Of a stretch of 64,000 nt of DNA, positions 1-12,012 are shown one piece after another (position 1 is the stretch's first letter; each line of letters starts with the position of its first letter). This stretch comes from Carallia brachiata (Eukaryota > Streptophyta > Magnoliopsida > Malpighiales > Rhizophoraceae): the NCBI GenBank assembly GCA_021464245.1, contig JADCRB010000068.1:4502830-4566829 (forward strand). The letters run 5' to 3'. Under the pieces are notes generated by a model. It did not search any database. It worked only from the letters and a program-made list of their open reading frames with translations, and was not told where the DNA came from. The position numbers were made by a program, and so were the translations under genes.

Positions 1-2197
1 TAGTTTAATCTTATTATTTTTGGCTTTCTCATTTGAATCATATATATTTATATTTTGTTTCATTTTGAGTTTATTTTTAAATGACATTTGATTTATTGAG
101 GATATTTCATCCATCCAAAATTAAACTTATATGAAATAAAATATAAAAATTTACGAGTCAAATGAAAAAAAAAAAAATAATTACATTGAAAAAATTTGTA
201 AAACTTTAGAATTTATTTTTACCTTATCTATCGTCGGTGGATGACACATGACACTAGCTATTGTGTCACTCCATGATTGGATGGGTCCAAATCACTGGCA
301 GTGTATAGGGTAAATGCCATCAATGTAGATTTCCCTTCACGGCTAAAAGCTCTGTTAATGCCACCTAACCTAGGGAATGGACCACCCTTTAAAACTTGCT
401 TAACTAAGACCAAAGCTGGAAAGAACTTTTAATGCATTACAGAAGAAATTTTGGATACTGAAACTAGTGACTGTTAAGGTGAGGGTTTTTCAATTTAGAT
501 GAAAAAAATGCAACCATCCATCTAATCATAGAATCTCCTCAATACACAGAAAAAAAAAAAAAAAAAAGTAAAAATTTCACTAGAACTAAGAAAATTTTAA
601 TATAATTTCATCTGACAGTTTAAGTAATATATTACATTGATTAGAGGATATTATTAATCGGTTATGAGTAAACTTGTAAATTATAACTATGCCCTCTTAG
701 CCCTAGCCTTGAAGAAAGTGTAACAATACCATATTACCATACACGGGATTTTATTGAATGTACGTAGGTATGTAATGTAAGTGGGCATGTATATATGGTC
801 AGGATAACTCAAACACTAGGCAATTCCCTCTCCCTAGAAAACCATTATATTATGGAGCATTCATGGTGAGGGGAAATTAATCTTGTTCTATATCTGGATT
901 CCTTTTAAATAAATTTAGAAATGATAGACAATTCTACATCAAAAGAAAATAAATGAAAAGGGGTCATTCTAAATAATTAATGAGGGCTCACTGTAACGTT
1001 TTTTAAACTATTGGATCATATTTGAGATATATAGATTATATATTAATTCTAATATAAACAGATATAATACGAAACGTTTGTTTTTGAGGACCTTGTACTT
1101 GGACTAGATGATTATAGTCAAATAGGATTATAAGCTGCACCCAGTCTGGCTTTTCTGCCTTGAAGTTTTTTTTTTTGTTTTTACCTTGACCAAACAAAAA
1201 TCACTCCATAAACATATCGGTCATTAAAAGAAAAAAATTAGTTTTGTCGGCCTTTAAAGTTCGACACATTTCAACCAAAAAAAAAAAAATGTTCGACACA
1301 TTGGTTTGTTGAAAAGGAAACTGTAGCGGCTTAAGTGAGCAATTAATGAACAACAAAAAAAGAACAAGAAGCCATGACATGACAATGTTGGTTAAGAAAA
1401 AAAGCTAAACACAGGAAGAAAAAAAATTGATAATGCAACCCCATATCTGCAAGACAACTAATTAGGTTTTTCTGTCAAAAAAAAAAAAAACTAATTAGGT
1501 TTTATTGCAGTCAAAAAAAAAAAAAAAACTAATTAGGTTTTATGCCCGCCCTATGTAATATAAGGGTCTAAAACTATTAATACTGAAGGGTCTCATTGTG
1601 ACATGACATGATATATTAAGTTTGGAAATTTTAGAACAATTAAATCTTACCTCAACTTAGTTCATAATATCAGGAAATGACATACAAATATTCATATCGT
1701 GCTTCCACATTACAAGTCTTATGTTCGAATTTTCTCTTTCACTCCACCTTAACTGATCTGTGCTGGGGACTTTATCTAGTGTAAGTAGTGATGCATAGTA
1801 TTGAAAGTAGACTCGCTCGCCGATACTCCTGTCACGGAGTCATGCTCGACTCTGTTACTACTCAGGAAGTGAGTTGGCCTCTCTAAAATTGTTAAACGAA
1901 GTTTTAATAAACATGAATTATCCTGACATTAACTCAATGATCTAATAACTGACATATCTAATATTTTTTTTTTTTTGGCCAAAACAAATATATATATATA
2001 ACCAACTCCCATTAAATTTAGGATTACTGATTTGTTGTTGACGTATTGTGATTGATATTAACCATATACATGATTCTGTTAGCTGGTTTTCTTATTTTTT
2101 TGGAAATTTACCTCTATAAATTATAATGGCTGTGGTACAGGTGATTTTTGCTAAGGAATTTTTTAAAGGGCCTCACAGCAGAGTGGCAGAGATCTAC
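1..2197. other. Intergenic, AT-rich, no gene seen
   Basis: No convincing coding region is visible on either strand. The stretch is AT-rich with many A or T runs of 10-18 bases. It holds two examples of a short poly(A) insert between direct repeats (1259-1302 and 1458-1541, described separately). A B-box-like GTTCGAAT stands near 1724, but I could not pair it with a convincing A box. The boundary with upstream genes is outside the window. Confidence 0.6.
1458..1541 (+). repeat. Three copies of a 13-bp motif separated by poly(A) inserts
   Basis: The motif CTAATTAGGTTTT occurs at 1458-1470, 1491-1503 and 1529-1541. The first gap is TCTGTC followed by 14 A; the second is ATTGCAGTC followed by 16 A. 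The copies are identical, so they look like target-site duplications around two successive poly(A)-tailed micro-insertions rather than an ordinary tandem repeat with equal units. Confidence 0.75.
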
Positions 2198-2775
2198 TTT
2201 TTTTTTTTTTTTTTATCCAAAGAAATTATTGTATTAATTAATTTAATTTTAATATATAAATTTGACTTAAATACATCATAATAATCTGCACAAAGTAAGA
2301 TTAAACGGCACTAAAAGCCTATAAATAAATATGATCTGTGATAAAATATTACAAAAAAGATACTAACTAGAGAAACTAAATTAAAGTGCATAGAGCAGTA
2401 AATATTCCACAACACGAACTTATAACAAAAAATAACTGAGTACAGCCACAATAATTTCCACAAATTCTACATTACAGATCAAAACAGGCACACAAACAAA
2501 ACATGGCCAGAGACCGATCCAAGCAACTCTAAAGGAACCAAAATGGCTCCCGTGCAGCGTCAGCGACCGTTTGCAGGACATTTACGCAAAGCAGACTGGT
2601 TTGTGATCTGTCCGTGTAGTAGTAGCCACATGGAGGGACACGATCGTCAGGTTCATAGTAAATCCAACGGCCATTAATTCCTACTCCAACTGTAGCATTC
2701 ATTTCACCATTAAATGTCCCCCCCACCTCCAGTTGTTGTCTCAGAACTTTTAATACAGTTGAGAACTGTCTTCTT
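2198..2775 (-). pseudogene. Possible 5'-truncated poly(A)-tailed retrocopy
   Basis: Read on the - strand, an open frame from about 2775 to the stop at 2529 encodes a sequence with a coding-like look, including NGRWIYYEPDDRVPPCGYY and ending REPFWFL. It has no credible ATG near its beginning and an in-frame stop lies just upstream. The frame is followed by about 310 bp of AT-rich sequence with an AATACAATAAT poly(A)-signal-like stretch and then a run of 17 A (T at 2198-2214 on the + strand). This layout of truncated coding end, 3'UTR and poly(A) suggests a processed retrocopy. I do not recognise the parent protein, and I found no target-site duplication. Confidence 0.35.
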
Positions 2776-2968
2776 CCTCATAACTTGTGCTGTTCATTAT
2801 ATTATATATTTTTCAAATATTTTACTGGTTTTCTATGTTTGCGGTGTACAGTTTTCTAGTATATATTTTGAGGTGACACACAAAACAAGACCAACCAGAG
2901 GAAGCCACATAGAGGAAGAAGAACAGAAGCAAGAGAGTTCCTTCTGTGAGTCTCTGTGTCTGCCTTCA

Positions 2969-5900
2969 ATGGCTTTTGGTTGTCTGCCACCTTTGAAGCT
3001 GTTGCTCTTCTCTGCACTATGGCTTTACACTCTCTCTTCTTGTCAAGGTCTCTTCCACTGTCTCAACCCCATATATTGTTTGCTGTCCCTTTGCTCCTCT
3101 CTTTTTCTGTGATCCTTTCATGTTTTATGATCAAAAGTTCAAAGACTATTCTTTTCAACTTGATCGCTTTGTCTTGTGTAATGGGATGATGCTTATGGTT
3201 TGAGTTTTTCTTTTTTTTGGTGATGTTCTCAAGGGTCTTCTTCTTCTTTTTCCATTTCTTTTTTTGAGGATAATGTGAGGGAAAAAAGTTTGCTTTTTCA
3301 TGCCATTTTTAGTTCCTCTTCTTTTTCAAAGCAAGAAAAAAAAAATGAAGTAACCATCAACGTGCGTTTACAGATGAAGAAAGGTTGATGGGTTGGTGGT
3401 TGAAATCAATAAGTGTTTCCATGTCATAATTTTTGTAATTTACTGGCTTTGGCCTATTGAAATACAATTTGTATCCCTGTAGAACATCCATATCCAGCCC
3501 AACACATTCAATGTAGCATTTGTACTTTGTTCATCAATGTCTTCTTTTAGTTTAATACTTGTGTATAGAAAAAAGATCATCAGATACATAATTACAATAT
3601 TTATTAATCAGTATTATTTGCAAATGCAGCTAATCAAAAGCCACTCTATGAAAAAAAGTACCCATTTATAAAGAAAGCAAGCACTTTTTCCTCATCATCT
3701 GCATTCTCATCAAGCCATGGGGACAATGGCTATGACTATATAATTGTTGGGGGTGGCACAGCGGGGTGTCCCTTGGCCGCAACACTCTCTCAGAACTTCA
3801 GTGTTTTGTTGCTTGAAAGAGGGGGTGTGCCTTTCTCCAATGCAAATGTCTCCTTCCTGAAGAACTTCCACATCGGCCTTGCTGATACCTCACCAACTTC
3901 TGCTTCCCAATTCTTCATCTCCACTGATGGAGTCCTCAATTCAAGGGCCAGGGTCTTGGGTGGTGGCACTTCCATTAATGCTGGTTTTTACTCTAGAGCA
4001 AACACAAGGTATGATACATTCAAGTTCTCCATCTTCCTCTCCTTGTACAAGTGTGTAGCCCCTAGCCAACTAGAGATGTTCTAGTATGCACTTGGTTACA
4101 TTTGCACCCATCCTCATCTGTCCAACCATTCACTGACACATGGGCTGACTGCACATGCAGTCGGTGCAGCCTATAATTTCAACAACTAAAGCGGCAACTA
4201 TCTATTTTAATGTGCAGCCTATAATTTCAACAACGAAAGTGGCACTATTTATTTTAATGGTTGCTAAATCCTTAAACCATTCTTCCTCTATCAACTGCCA
4301 AGTAGATGTATGAGGTATGGAGTTTTGAGGATAGAAAGCCGGTCTGTGATGGGCTTGAATCAATGCCACAAGAACTAGTTTTAATGCCACGTGATGTTGC
4401 TTGTAGACATGGGCTGAAATTATGAGCTTAAAAAATGTGGCACCTAGGGTAAATAAATCAAAAATAAATAATGAAAAACCTGAATTTTTTTTTTTTTTTT
4501 GGGTAATGGGTTCAATTATGTTGTCCTGTAACATTTGACTGCATCACATCTGGAAATGGAGTTCTATGTGGGTGAGATTAATCAACTCTCACAAAATTAA
4601 AACGCATCACATTGCAGTAGTTGAGTTGATACAGATAATGACTCAGCAACAACTTCTGTTCTCACAATTTCTTAAGTCAACGTTGAAAGCTGGCATATAT
4701 ATATATATATTAAAATTATTGTATCGATTGGTTTGATAATTTAGATGTTGATGCAATAATAAGACTTTTGCCAAGGTCCCAGCAGCAGGACTGATGTCCC
4801 ATTCTTAGAATCTGGGAACCCCAGATCAAGAAGGTCATTAAATCAGTACGGTTGGAAATCATTTATTAAGGTTCATATTGAACGGTTCTAATTAAATACT
4901 TGATCATAGGACTGTTGATGTGCCCCTCAATTATGTGAATTGTGAAGTGGACTTATATGTCAACTTCATAGGATTAATAAAAAATTCATTGCATTGACCA
5001 TTAGTTTTGATCTGTTACCCATCAGGACAATTGATCCATTGGACCTGCGAGAGTGATACAGCTCACTTAGCTCTGGACCACCCAAAAATACACACAACAA
5101 ATTGCGTTCAATTTCAGGACTATTGCTTCTAAAAAAAAAAAAAAAAATTCAGTCCTATTGCTAAAAATGCAACAATTGTGTGTTTGTTCAGGTTTATACA
5201 GAAAGTGGGCTGGGATTTTAAGTTGGTGAATAAGTCCTATCCATGGGTTGAGAAACAAATTGTACATCACCCTAAGGTTGCACCATGGCAGGCTGCTGTA
5301 AGGGACGGTCTTTTGGCTGTTGGGGTGTCACCTTACAATGGATTCACTTATGATCACATCAATGGAACCAAGTTTGGGGGCACCATTTTCGACCGGTTCG
5401 GCCGCCGGCACACTGCTGCTGAACTACTTGCCTCAGCTGATCCTCAGAAGCTAACTGTCTTGGTCCATGCCACGGTCCAAAAAGTCTTATTTGACATTTC
5501 AGGTAATGTTTGCATTTTATAAGTTAATAATGGTCAATAATGTATTGCTAATTAGCTGTATGTTAACACAGGAAAGCAACCAAAGGCTGTAGGAGTCTTA
5601 TTTAAGGATGAAAATGACAACCAACATGAAGCTTTCCTTGGAAATAGCCCAAGCAGTGAGATAATATTGTCAAGTGGAGCTATTGGCAGCCCACAAATGC
5701 TATTGCTAAGTGGCATTGGCCCAAGGGCTGATCTTGAAAAGATGAACATATCAGTGGTACTTGATAACAAGTTCGTAGGCCAAGGCATGGCTGATAACCC
5801 CATGAACTCGATTTTCGTTCCTGTTAAAGGACCAGTTGAGCAATCCCTTATACAAACGGTTGGGATCACCAAGTTGGGTGTGTACATTGAAGCCAGCAGT

Positions 5901-6804
5901 GGATTTGGGCAATCCAATGATAGCATACACTGTCACCATGGACTTGTTTCTGCCGAGGTAAGCAAATCTTTTCAATCTCAATGAAAAGGGTCAGCTGACA
6001 ATATGCACAGTTTCTTGCAAGGTTTAGATAATATTTTGACGATAGATTTGCATATCAGCTTTTGTGTCATACATTGAATTTACTTGTGTGTTCAGATAGG
6101 GCAATTATCTACAATTCCTCCAAAGGAAAGAACACCAGAAGCCGTTCAGGCTTACATCAGGAGAAAGAAGGATATTCCACATGAGGCATTCAAAGGAGGG
6201 TTCATTCTTGAGAAGATTGCAAACCCCATTTCCAAAGGCCAACTTAGCTTGATCAACACAAATGTGGATGACAACCCTTCTATCACCTTCAACTACTTCA
6301 AGCATCCACACGATCTACGACGATGCGTCAACGGGATTCGCTTGGCCACAGAGATTGTGCAATCAGAACACTTCAAGAACTCTGCACAATGTGACCAGCT
6401 GACCACAGAGAGAATTCTTAACATGAGTGTCAGTGCTAATGTCAACCTGTGCCTAAGCACACCAATGACACCAAGTCATTAGAGCAGTTCTGCAAGGACA
6501 CAGTGATCACAATTTGGCACTACCACGGTGGGTGTAATGTTGGTAGGGTAGTCAGCCCTGACTATAAGGTTCTTGGTGTCCAGAGGCTTAGAATTGTTGA
6601 TGGGTCAGTGTTTAATGAGTCCCCTGGAACAAATCCTCAAGCCACTGTCATGATGATGGGCAGGTAATTGAAAATTCTGAACCTTTTCTGCTTGAAAGTA
6701 CATTTGTGCAACTATCTCAATCATAAAATCGTCTTTTTATGATATGCAGATACATGGGGCTGAAGATTTTAAGAGATAGACTAGGAGAAGCAGCCGGTAT
6801 TTAA
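2969..6804 (+). CDS. HOTHEAD-like GMC oxidoreductase, one frameshift
   Basis: Flavoprotein of the glucose-methanol-choline (GMC) family, HOTHEAD / mandelonitrile-lyase-like branch; these secreted plant enzymes oxidise alcohols, and HOTHEAD itself is linked to cuticle lipid formation. Exons: 2969-3047, 3630-4008, 5192-5502, 5572-5957, 6096-6663, 6750-6804, all with GT..AG introns and consistent phases. The first 26 residues form a hydrophobic signal peptide. The FAD-binding motif VGGGTAG is at residues 66-72 and RVLGGGTSINAGFYSRA follows about 70 residues later. The active-site WHYHGG and the GTNPQAT motif are in exon 5. The frame breaks at about 6447-6450: the reading shifts by one base (CTGTG where CTGGTG would continue the family motif). 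Restoring one base gives about 592 aa, the usual family length. As written the protein stops at 6482, before the catalytic histidines. The substrate cannot be read from the sequence. Confidence 0.93.
4164..4258 (+). repeat. 48-bp tandem duplication in GMC intron 2
   Basis: Two adjacent units, 4164-4211 and 4212-4258, both beginning GTGCAGCCTATAATTTCAAC and differing at a few positions. The duplication lies inside intron 2 of the GMC oxidoreductase gene and does not touch a splice site. Confidence 0.8.
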
Positions 6805-8731
6805 GTTAAAAAGATCAATTAGGAGCATGAAGTGGCAATGATAAGTAGTTGAATTGTAATGCAGCCAATATATATGTACCCATTAGTAAGCAGTTTGTTG
6901 TTTGGTGCTTCTTCTATCTTGGGAAATGCATATATCCATCCTACGTGCATCCTTTTATCTACAACTGTGACTGCTTTTGACTGTCAAAGGCGAAAAAAAA
7001 AAAAACAAAAAAGTAACATTCTGAACTGGATGTTTTGGGTGCAAGCCGAGAAGTGTAAACCTTTCTTATCAGAACCTCTAGTAGACACCACACACGCTGC
7101 CCATTTCTACAAGAAAATTGAGGAAAATTGGACCTGACAGGGGAATCATGTTTGGTTTCAAGTCTATTAAGAGCAGCAGGGCTACATCATCTGTAAGCAG
7201 GTGAGGAAAGTTATGTTTGTTTGTGTAAAACCAACTAAGGTCCCCATGTACTATGGTAATGATAAGTAAGGAAAGGAAACAACAACAGCAAACATTTTGA
7301 CAGCTTGAGCAGCTTAAGCAAGAAAAGGAAATCTCAACAGAAAATATTTTGCCATCAAAATGTCAATATTTGGAGGCATTGTAAGACATTTGATGTTTGA
7401 ACTAGAAATTAAGGCTTAGGGACCATCTTAAGGTATCATGGAGACTTTGGTATAATGTACCTAACAACATTACCATAATAGAGTGTAATTTTTATTCTTG
7501 TATGTAGGTCCTAATCTGGTAATTCATGGGTGTGGATGATTTCATAGCACCACGCTCGTTAGAAGAAAAATCTATTCTGGAGTTGACACTTCTCCGGACC
7601 CAACAATATAGGAACCTCGTACACTAGGCATGCCCTTTTATTTCTATCATCATAGTTATATGAATTATTTTGTCATTTTATTTGTAAGTGTGCACATATC
7701 ATTTCATTTCCATTGCCTGAAATAACTTCCTAGAAAGAAACAACCTTGAAAGCCAGTAGCCTCAAATATATTCTTGAATTGAAAACTATGTTCTGGCTCG
7801 TCTTTCTGCTACAATGAGCCCAAGGCAAACTAGCCCTCTTATTCACAATGTCCCTGCACTGATAGGACTCTACTTCCTTTCTGATTTTGAAACTGAAGCC
7901 ATTGCTTAAAGCTGTTGAAATATTCAGGCTGTTCATCCGATGCGTGTTGCAGCGATTAAGATTGTTAGCTGTGGTTAGTTTAAAGCAAAATCCAAGCTTC
8001 TTAGTCTTTGCCAAAACTACCTTCCCTTTCCTGTCGCTGGAGGCCCTGAACAAGCCTGTTGGAAGTTGGAAGTGTGAGTGACAAAACTCTCACATTAAAA
8101 ATGAGTGTAGAAAGTAAGCAATATGTAGCCAAGGCCAAATGACCCGTAATGAATTCTTGAGATTTTGGTAAGAAGTCAAGTCAATAGTCTGTTGTGTTGT
8201 TTGCTCTTTCTTGTACTCAAGAAGTGGGAAATTATCAATTATCCCTGAAGCCCGGAACTTGAAGGATAAGTAGAAGACCTGCCACTCCGGCTCCTTAATT
8301 TTCTCTGGTGCACTTATTGATGTTCCTACTTCTTAAATTGTGAAAGGATAAACTGCTTACTTTTGTATATATTAAATTTGAAAAAATGAAGAAAAATAGA
8401 TAAACTGTTAGATTAACTGTATATATTTTACATACTGCAGATTGCGTATTTACGTAATTGTTCCGCTTTCTTATAAAAGCTTATACTCCATGCCTAATAA
8501 ACCTTCTTTTTACGGGCTTACCAAACGACTTTTTTTGGTAGTATGTAAATTATTAATAGTCGTCATTTCGAGATTTTACAACACAAATAGCTTCCTTGCA
8601 ATTTGATTCGAGGACTTAAACATGAACATACTTTAGATATAATGCAGATTCACAAAAAGTACCACGTAGTAATATTATAATTATTAATTGCACATTTGTA
8701 ATCCTTCGATAGATGATCAAAATTAACAATA
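6805..8731. other. Intergenic, possible old solo LTR near 8058
   Basis: 3' flank of the GMC gene and unannotated sequence. Short open frames here have no family features. Around 8058-8110 a stretch beginning TGTTGGAAG and containing CTCTCACATT resembles the start of some plant LTRs, but no matching second LTR, primer-binding site or gag/pol sequence is visible, so this is only a weak suggestion. Confidence 0.4.
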
Positions 8732-8865
8732 GAATCTTTTTTTTTTTATCTATAAAAGTTATATTGGACATTTGAAGAGGGGGAAGGGAGGTTTGGTAGA
8801 ATTTGAACTCCTGCTTATTGGTTGAGAGACAACTCTCTCAACCAGTTAAGCAAATGCTCAACCTC
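8732..8865 (-). mobile_element. tRNA-derived SINE with target-site duplication
   Basis: Read on the - strand the element starts with a tRNA-like RNA polymerase III promoter: A-box-like TTGCTTAACTGG and, about 40 bp on, B-box-like AGTTCAAATTC. It ends in an A run (T run 8737-8747 on the + strand). The 8-bp direct repeat TAACAATA flanks it at 8724-8731 and 8866-8873, with similar bases further out. Length and layout fit a short plant SINE. No family name is assigned. Confidence 0.7.
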
Positions 8866-8873
8866 TAACAATA

Positions 8874-10437
8874 AAGTCTAGTAGATGCAATTGACGAACA
8901 TTTTATGCTCGTATCACTCGTCTCTAGCCCACGGAAAAAAAAATGGGTCCCTATAGTAAAGCCCTTTCTAAATGAAAATGGATACAGGAATGCAACAGGA
9001 CATAGTCATTTACATGCCAGGCTAGCACCAGCCTTCTTAATAATCTTCGTAGGTGTGTTTGCCTCTTCCTCTTCTTTACAAATATATTTTAGATTGACCT
9101 GTTGGGCTTTAGTCTCAATAATCATAATAAAAAAAAAATGTGGCTGTTCTTATGTGAACTTGTAAGAGAATGTATTTATAGGTCAAATTAATGTAATAGT
9201 AAATTTGACGAGTTCTCTCCCTTGTCCACAAATAAAATGTAAAACCAAAATTCACACTTTCCGATTGAAATCTTAAAAATGAATTATTATATGGACATAC
9301 TAAAAAAGTTATCATACTCTAATCATATTGTAATTATAAGTAAACTTTTTACAACCATCATCATAAAATATAAATTAAAAAAAATAATTATATTTTTTTA
9401 TTACATATTTTATTATTATAATTATAAAAACAATCCTTCTAATTACAGTATAACTAATTTATATGTCAAAATTATTTGACCAAAAACTTTTTTCGATCTC
9501 AAAATTCCACCCTCGACAAACGCAACAAAAGGCTAAGGTTTGGTGGAGAAACAGTGGTTTAGACTTCGTTGATGCTGTCAAAAACTATTACTGAACAATA
9601 AACATGTCCTTAAGTAATGTCTGGCACCTTCTGTCACTAGCTGGCGACCACCGGCTGACGCTATATTTAAGCGATAAGAGAAGTAGCCAAAATACAAAGA
9701 TTTAGATCTTTATTACATAAACATAATTTCTCTTGACATGAGGAGACATGGGAAATGTGGTGATTTGTTGATTTTATTTATTTTATATGTCAGCAATTGC
9801 ATCATTAATTGTAATTATATATCGAGCAACTGCAAATATATAATCGAAGATAATATTTTCATGTGGTATTTTTCTTGAACTTGCGTATTTTTGGCATCAC
9901 TTTGCACGCTACTGTTGAATTTAGCTTTTGTTTTTGTGCTTGTAAATAGGAAAGATTGCTGAAGTAAATCAGTTATAGCCACAAGCAGTGATAAACAATT
10001 GTACAGATCCAATAGCACTGCCCATAGAAAATTGGATAAAAATTAACAAATTTTTTGGCTCGTGTTTTTAGACCTTAACATCCAAGTGTCAGACAAATGG
10101 AAGATAATTACGTGTGCTCGGGGTCATCTTCCTAGTCAGATTGATAACAATACAACGAGTAGATACAGAAGTGCCTAGAACTTGACAAGAAGAAACATAG
10201 GTGCTAGGTAAGATTCCCCTCATTGTTACCAATAAAAAGAACACAGAAAAAAATTTATTTTTTTTTTGTTTTTTCTTAATGAACGGAAACTATTACATTC
10301 ATATGAAACGTACTGTACTTTATGTCAAAAAAACAAAAAAATGTACTGTACATACAGGAAAAAAATATATTTTTTTGTTTGGGATTGTCATCCGGTAAGG
10401 ACTCAAAATCCCCGGTTTCTTTAAAGTCAATGATTAT
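8874..10437. other. Intergenic, very AT-rich
   Basis: No gene recognised. The stretch 9290-9480 is almost pure A/T. A short poly(A)-containing insert between GTACTGTAC repeats lies at 10310-10351 and is described separately. Confidence 0.5.
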
Positions 10438-10941
10438 GGTTTGAAGCACCGGAGTATCGATACGTTGAAAATTAGAAGTATTACGTATTAGATACGTGTC
10501 CGACACGGATATGTGATGAATATACTGCAGATACGTGTCCGACACGGTTAAAAATATCAGTCAAAATAAATTTTTTGAAAAAAATTCGGACACATGTATT
10601 TGACACACTCAAATACTTTTATATTTATTTTTAGTACATATAAAAAAAATCTTTAAAATTATAATTTGCTATTGTCACTTATTAATAACTTCTAAAATAT
10701 TCAAACTCCAACTTATTTTTAACTCAAAAAAAAAATTTAATTGATTATAAATCTTATGCCTCTATTTCGATAGTCCACAACAACGAACACAAAATTTTGA
10801 GATATATTTTTTGAATAAAAAATTTCTAAAACTTATGGTAACTATATAAATATATTTTTGAGCGTTGTAAAATGAATAAAATTTATAAAATTATTCAAAA
10901 ATATAGATATGATATACAAAAATTTTATAAACTCAATTTTT

Positions 10942-10986
<45 letters not shown>

Positions 10987-11131
10987 ACTGTATCTGAACC
11001 GTGTCTGTATCCTAATATTTTTAAAATTAATGTGTCATCGTATCCGTATTCTAATATTTTTAAAATTAATGTGTCATCGTATCCGTGTCGTATCGTATTT
11101 GTATCGTCGTATCTGTATCCATGTTTCATAA
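10438..11131. mobile_element. Degenerate DNA-transposon-like repeat with imperfect inverted ends
   Basis: The left end (GAAGCACCGGAGTATCGATACG after TTT would be the longer form; core GAAGCACC..GATACG) is mirrored by the right end, which on the - strand reads ATGAAACATGGATACAGATACG in its degenerate form; only the cores agree. Copies of GATACGTGTCCGACACGG occur near the left end and related GTATCCGTGTCG near the right end. A CA/TA microsatellite (10942-10985) and a 39-bp tandem duplication (11012-11050, 11051-11089) lie inside. I see no transposase and no clear target-site duplication. Confidence 0.4.
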
Positions 11132-11156
11132 GTTTGAGGAGATAGAAAGCAAATTA

Positions 11157-12012
11157 TTTTTTAGCAGTGAAAAAAAGGAAATATTATTAAAACATAAGTA
11201 AGCATCATGGATATACAAATTGGTTCTGAAAACACTACGGACACTGCATACACAAAAGCCTATCAACCCAGAGCAACCCTAAAGAGCCGAAAAAAAAAAT
11301 TATAGTGACTAGCCACAACACAGTCCATGAAAATCCAATTCTAAAACCCAGACATAGACTGGCCCAAAGGCTCAAGGGTACACCTACCCTAATTGCTCCA
11401 CGGCCACCCCTCCCCATCGGACAGGTGCCAGCAACGACGGATGCCAGTGTGAGCAACGCCACCCAAATAGCAACAAATCGCCTTGAGGCTACACCAAGAG
11501 AAAAAAAAACCACTCGCATTTGCTATAGAAGACGATAAAACTCGCCGAAGACGAACAACCGAAACCAGAACATGCTGTGACCCAACTCATATTCGAACCG
11601 TCGAGCATCGAAGGGAAGCTAGAACTGCTAAACCCCCACTAGTTGTACAAAGCCTAGCCCAATGCTAGCAAAAGAAACCCTCCCCACTATTGTGCCGACC
11701 GCCAAACAATCTGGGGTGCAGGCCAACAGAACCCAATCAAAAAAACATAGAGAGGACAAAAACCTCCAAACCCCAAACCCAACACACCGACTATCAAATA
11801 GCAACCGACCAACTGCCAACACCGACGAAAACAATAGAAAAAATGCTACAAAGAGCTGACAAAGCTTCATAGAGGAAGCACAAGCCTACTAAGGAGCACG
11901 AGTTGGCAAAAGTGACACCTGAAAGACACAATAAAACCCTAACGACGCCCCCAACGCTCTCAGTGCAGGATAACACCAAGCGGCATACGATAGCATCATT
12001 GGGAAAGGTGAT
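11157..12012 (-). mobile_element. LINE-type 3' end with target-site duplication
   Basis: An 856-bp block, clearly richer in GC than its surroundings, is flanked by ATAGAAAGCAAA at 11142-11153 and 12013-12024 (the match extends to 14 of 16 bases). On the - strand it ends with GTTTTAATAATATTTCC and a short A-rich tail, closely resembling the 3' end of the LINE at 42164. This supports a 5'-truncated LINE insertion. No reverse transcriptase or RNase H motif is readable, and frames on both strands are open only by chance, so the body may be 3'UTR or highly decayed. Confidence 0.55.

Noticed and set aside
7730..8053. 107-codon frame on the - strand
   Set aside because: No motif, no promoter or splice context, composition like random sequence.
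11235..11870. Hydrophobic frames on the - strand and basic frames on the + strand
   Set aside because: They lie inside the LINE-type insert; stop-poor frames on both strands reflect its GC content, and no reverse-transcriptase motifs are seen.
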